The position numbers were made by a program, and so were the translations under genes. Below the pieces are notes generated by a model. It made no database searches and had not been told where the DNA came from. It worked only from the letters and a program-made list of their open reading frames with translations. Source: Acidimicrobiaceae bacterium (GTDB lineage: Bacteria > Actinomycetota > Acidimicrobiia > Acidimicrobiales > Salinilacustritrichaceae). Taken from it: a stretch of 6,918 bases of DNA. The DNA lies in assembly GCA_003476595.1 (NCBI GenBank), contig DMTU01000216.1, forward strand, positions 751 to 7,668, given 5' to 3'. Shown here in pieces: positions 6,438 through 6,918 of the stretch. Numbering within the stretch: the stretch's first letter is position 1; every line of letters begins with the position of its first letter.

Positions 6438-6918
6438 CAGTTACTCACTTCTTCTTCGGGGGTGGTGTGTTCGGTGCTCCTGGCGTCCGCCCAGCGGAAG
6501 CGGATCCTGCCGCCGATCGGGACCTGGGCTGCGAGGTCCAGCTGGGAGTCGACCACCACGGCGATCACCGGGTAGCCGCCGGTGATCGGGTGGTCGGCCA
6601 GGAAGAGCACAGGGAGCCCTTCCGGCGGGACCTGCAGGGCGCCGGCGACGGTGCCTTCGCTGGCGAGTTCGCCCTGGCGGGTGCGCTGCAGCGGGGTTCC
6701 CTGCAGGCGCATGCCGACGCGGTTGGACTGCGGTTTCACTTCCCAGTCCTGGCCGCAGAGGGACGACAGCGCCGCGGCGTCGAACCAGTCGGCGCGCGGG
6801 CCCGGGACGACGTCGAGCACGGTGACACCGGTGCCCGGGAGGTCCGGCTGCAGTTCGGGGTGCCCGACGACGCCGGATTCGGCCTCCCCGCCGGCGGCGA
6901 ACAGTTGGCCGGCGGCCA
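6437..6918 (-). CDS. Biotin-dependent carboxyltransferase family protein (KipA/PxpC, AHS2 type), C-terminal half, 5' end outside window
   Basis: The visible part is the last 159 codons; the reading frame stays open to the right edge, so the start is missing. KipA/PxpC proteins are usually about 280-330 residues, so roughly half is present. In fragment numbering, recognisable family blocks are VLDVVPGPRADWF (33-45), SNRVGMRLQG (64-73), SEGTVAGALQVPPEG (86-100) and LADHPITGGYPV (106-117). These belong to the carboxyltransferase A/B fold (PF02626), shared by 5-oxoprolinase subunit PxpC, Bacillus KipA and the carboxyltransferase part of urea carboxylase. Known members act with a KipI/PxpB partner, which would be expected just upstream, beyond the edge, unless the two are fused here. 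The stop codon overlaps the start of the biotin carboxylase gene by one base (TGATG), tying the two genes together. It could be subunit C of a 5-oxoprolinase or the carboxyltransferase of another substrate. The family call is firm; the substrate is not known. Confidence 0.9.
   Translation of the reverse strand, partial: AAGQLFAAGGEAESGVVGHPELQPDLPGTGVTVLDVVPGPRADWFDAAALSSLCGQDWEVKPQSNRVGMRLQGTPLQRTRQGELASEGTVAGALQVPPEGLPVLFLADHPITGGYPVIAVVVDSQLDLAAQVPIGGRIRFRWADARSTEHTTPEEEVSN
6444..6457 (-). promoter_or_regulatory. Weak purine-rich ribosome binding region before the carboxylase gene
   Basis: On the minus strand the stretch GAAGAAGAAGTGAG lies 6 bases before the ATG at 6437. It has no good Shine-Dalgarno core such as GGAGG, unlike the other genes here. 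The start overlaps the upstream stop as TGATG, so initiation probably depends on ribosomes that have just finished the KipA/PxpC gene. This is inferred from spacing and overlap only. Confidence 0.4.

Overview
The window is GC-rich DNA (about 70% G+C by eye) in which every supported gene lies on the minus strand. Coding is continuous from edge to edge, with no intergenic stretch longer than about 30 bases. The GC content, strong G/C third-position bias, dense gene packing and a mycothiol-type DinB/maleylpyruvate-isomerase-fold protein suggest an actinomycete (Actinomycetota). A lineage such as Acidimicrobiia is a guess that the sequence alone cannot settle. There are no RNA genes, mobile elements, CRISPR arrays or convincing terminators.

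Layout in the direction of transcription (high to low coordinates): (1) the C-terminal half of a KipA/PxpC-type biotin-dependent carboxyltransferase, whose start lies beyond the right edge (6437-6918); (2) a complete 650-aa acyl-CoA carboxylase alpha chain, biotin carboxylase plus biotin carrier domain (4485-6437); (3) a 588-aa AtuA-family (DUF1446) protein (2722-4488); (4) a 394-aa acyl-CoA dehydrogenase (1532-2716); (5) a 262-aa DinB/MDMPI-fold TIGR03084-like protein (715-1503); (6) a LiuC/AtuE-like crotonase, open at the left edge (1-715). Junctions are TGATG (1-nt overlap), ATGA (4-nt overlap), a 5-nt gap, a 28-nt gap and TGATG. This is therefore very probably one translationally coupled operon, with its promoter and terminator outside the window.

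The combination of AtuA, a biotin-dependent acyl-CoA carboxylase alpha chain, an acyl-CoA dehydrogenase and a methylglutaconyl-CoA-hydratase-like crotonase matches the logic of the Pseudomonas Atu (citronellol/geraniol) and Liu (leucine/isovalerate) pathways. In that logic a 3-methyl-branched acyl-CoA is dehydrogenated, carboxylated on the gamma-methyl group, and then hydrated. I infer that this operon degrades a beta-methyl-branched acyl-CoA such as an acyclic terpenoid or isoprenoid side chain; the exact substrate cannot be read from the sequence. The classical carboxyltransferase beta subunit (LiuB/AtuC type) is not in the window. Instead, a KipA/PxpC-type carboxyltransferase lies immediately upstream of the carboxylase alpha chain, and a thiol-transferase-fold protein sits inside the operon. 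These two departures from the known clusters are the most interesting features here.
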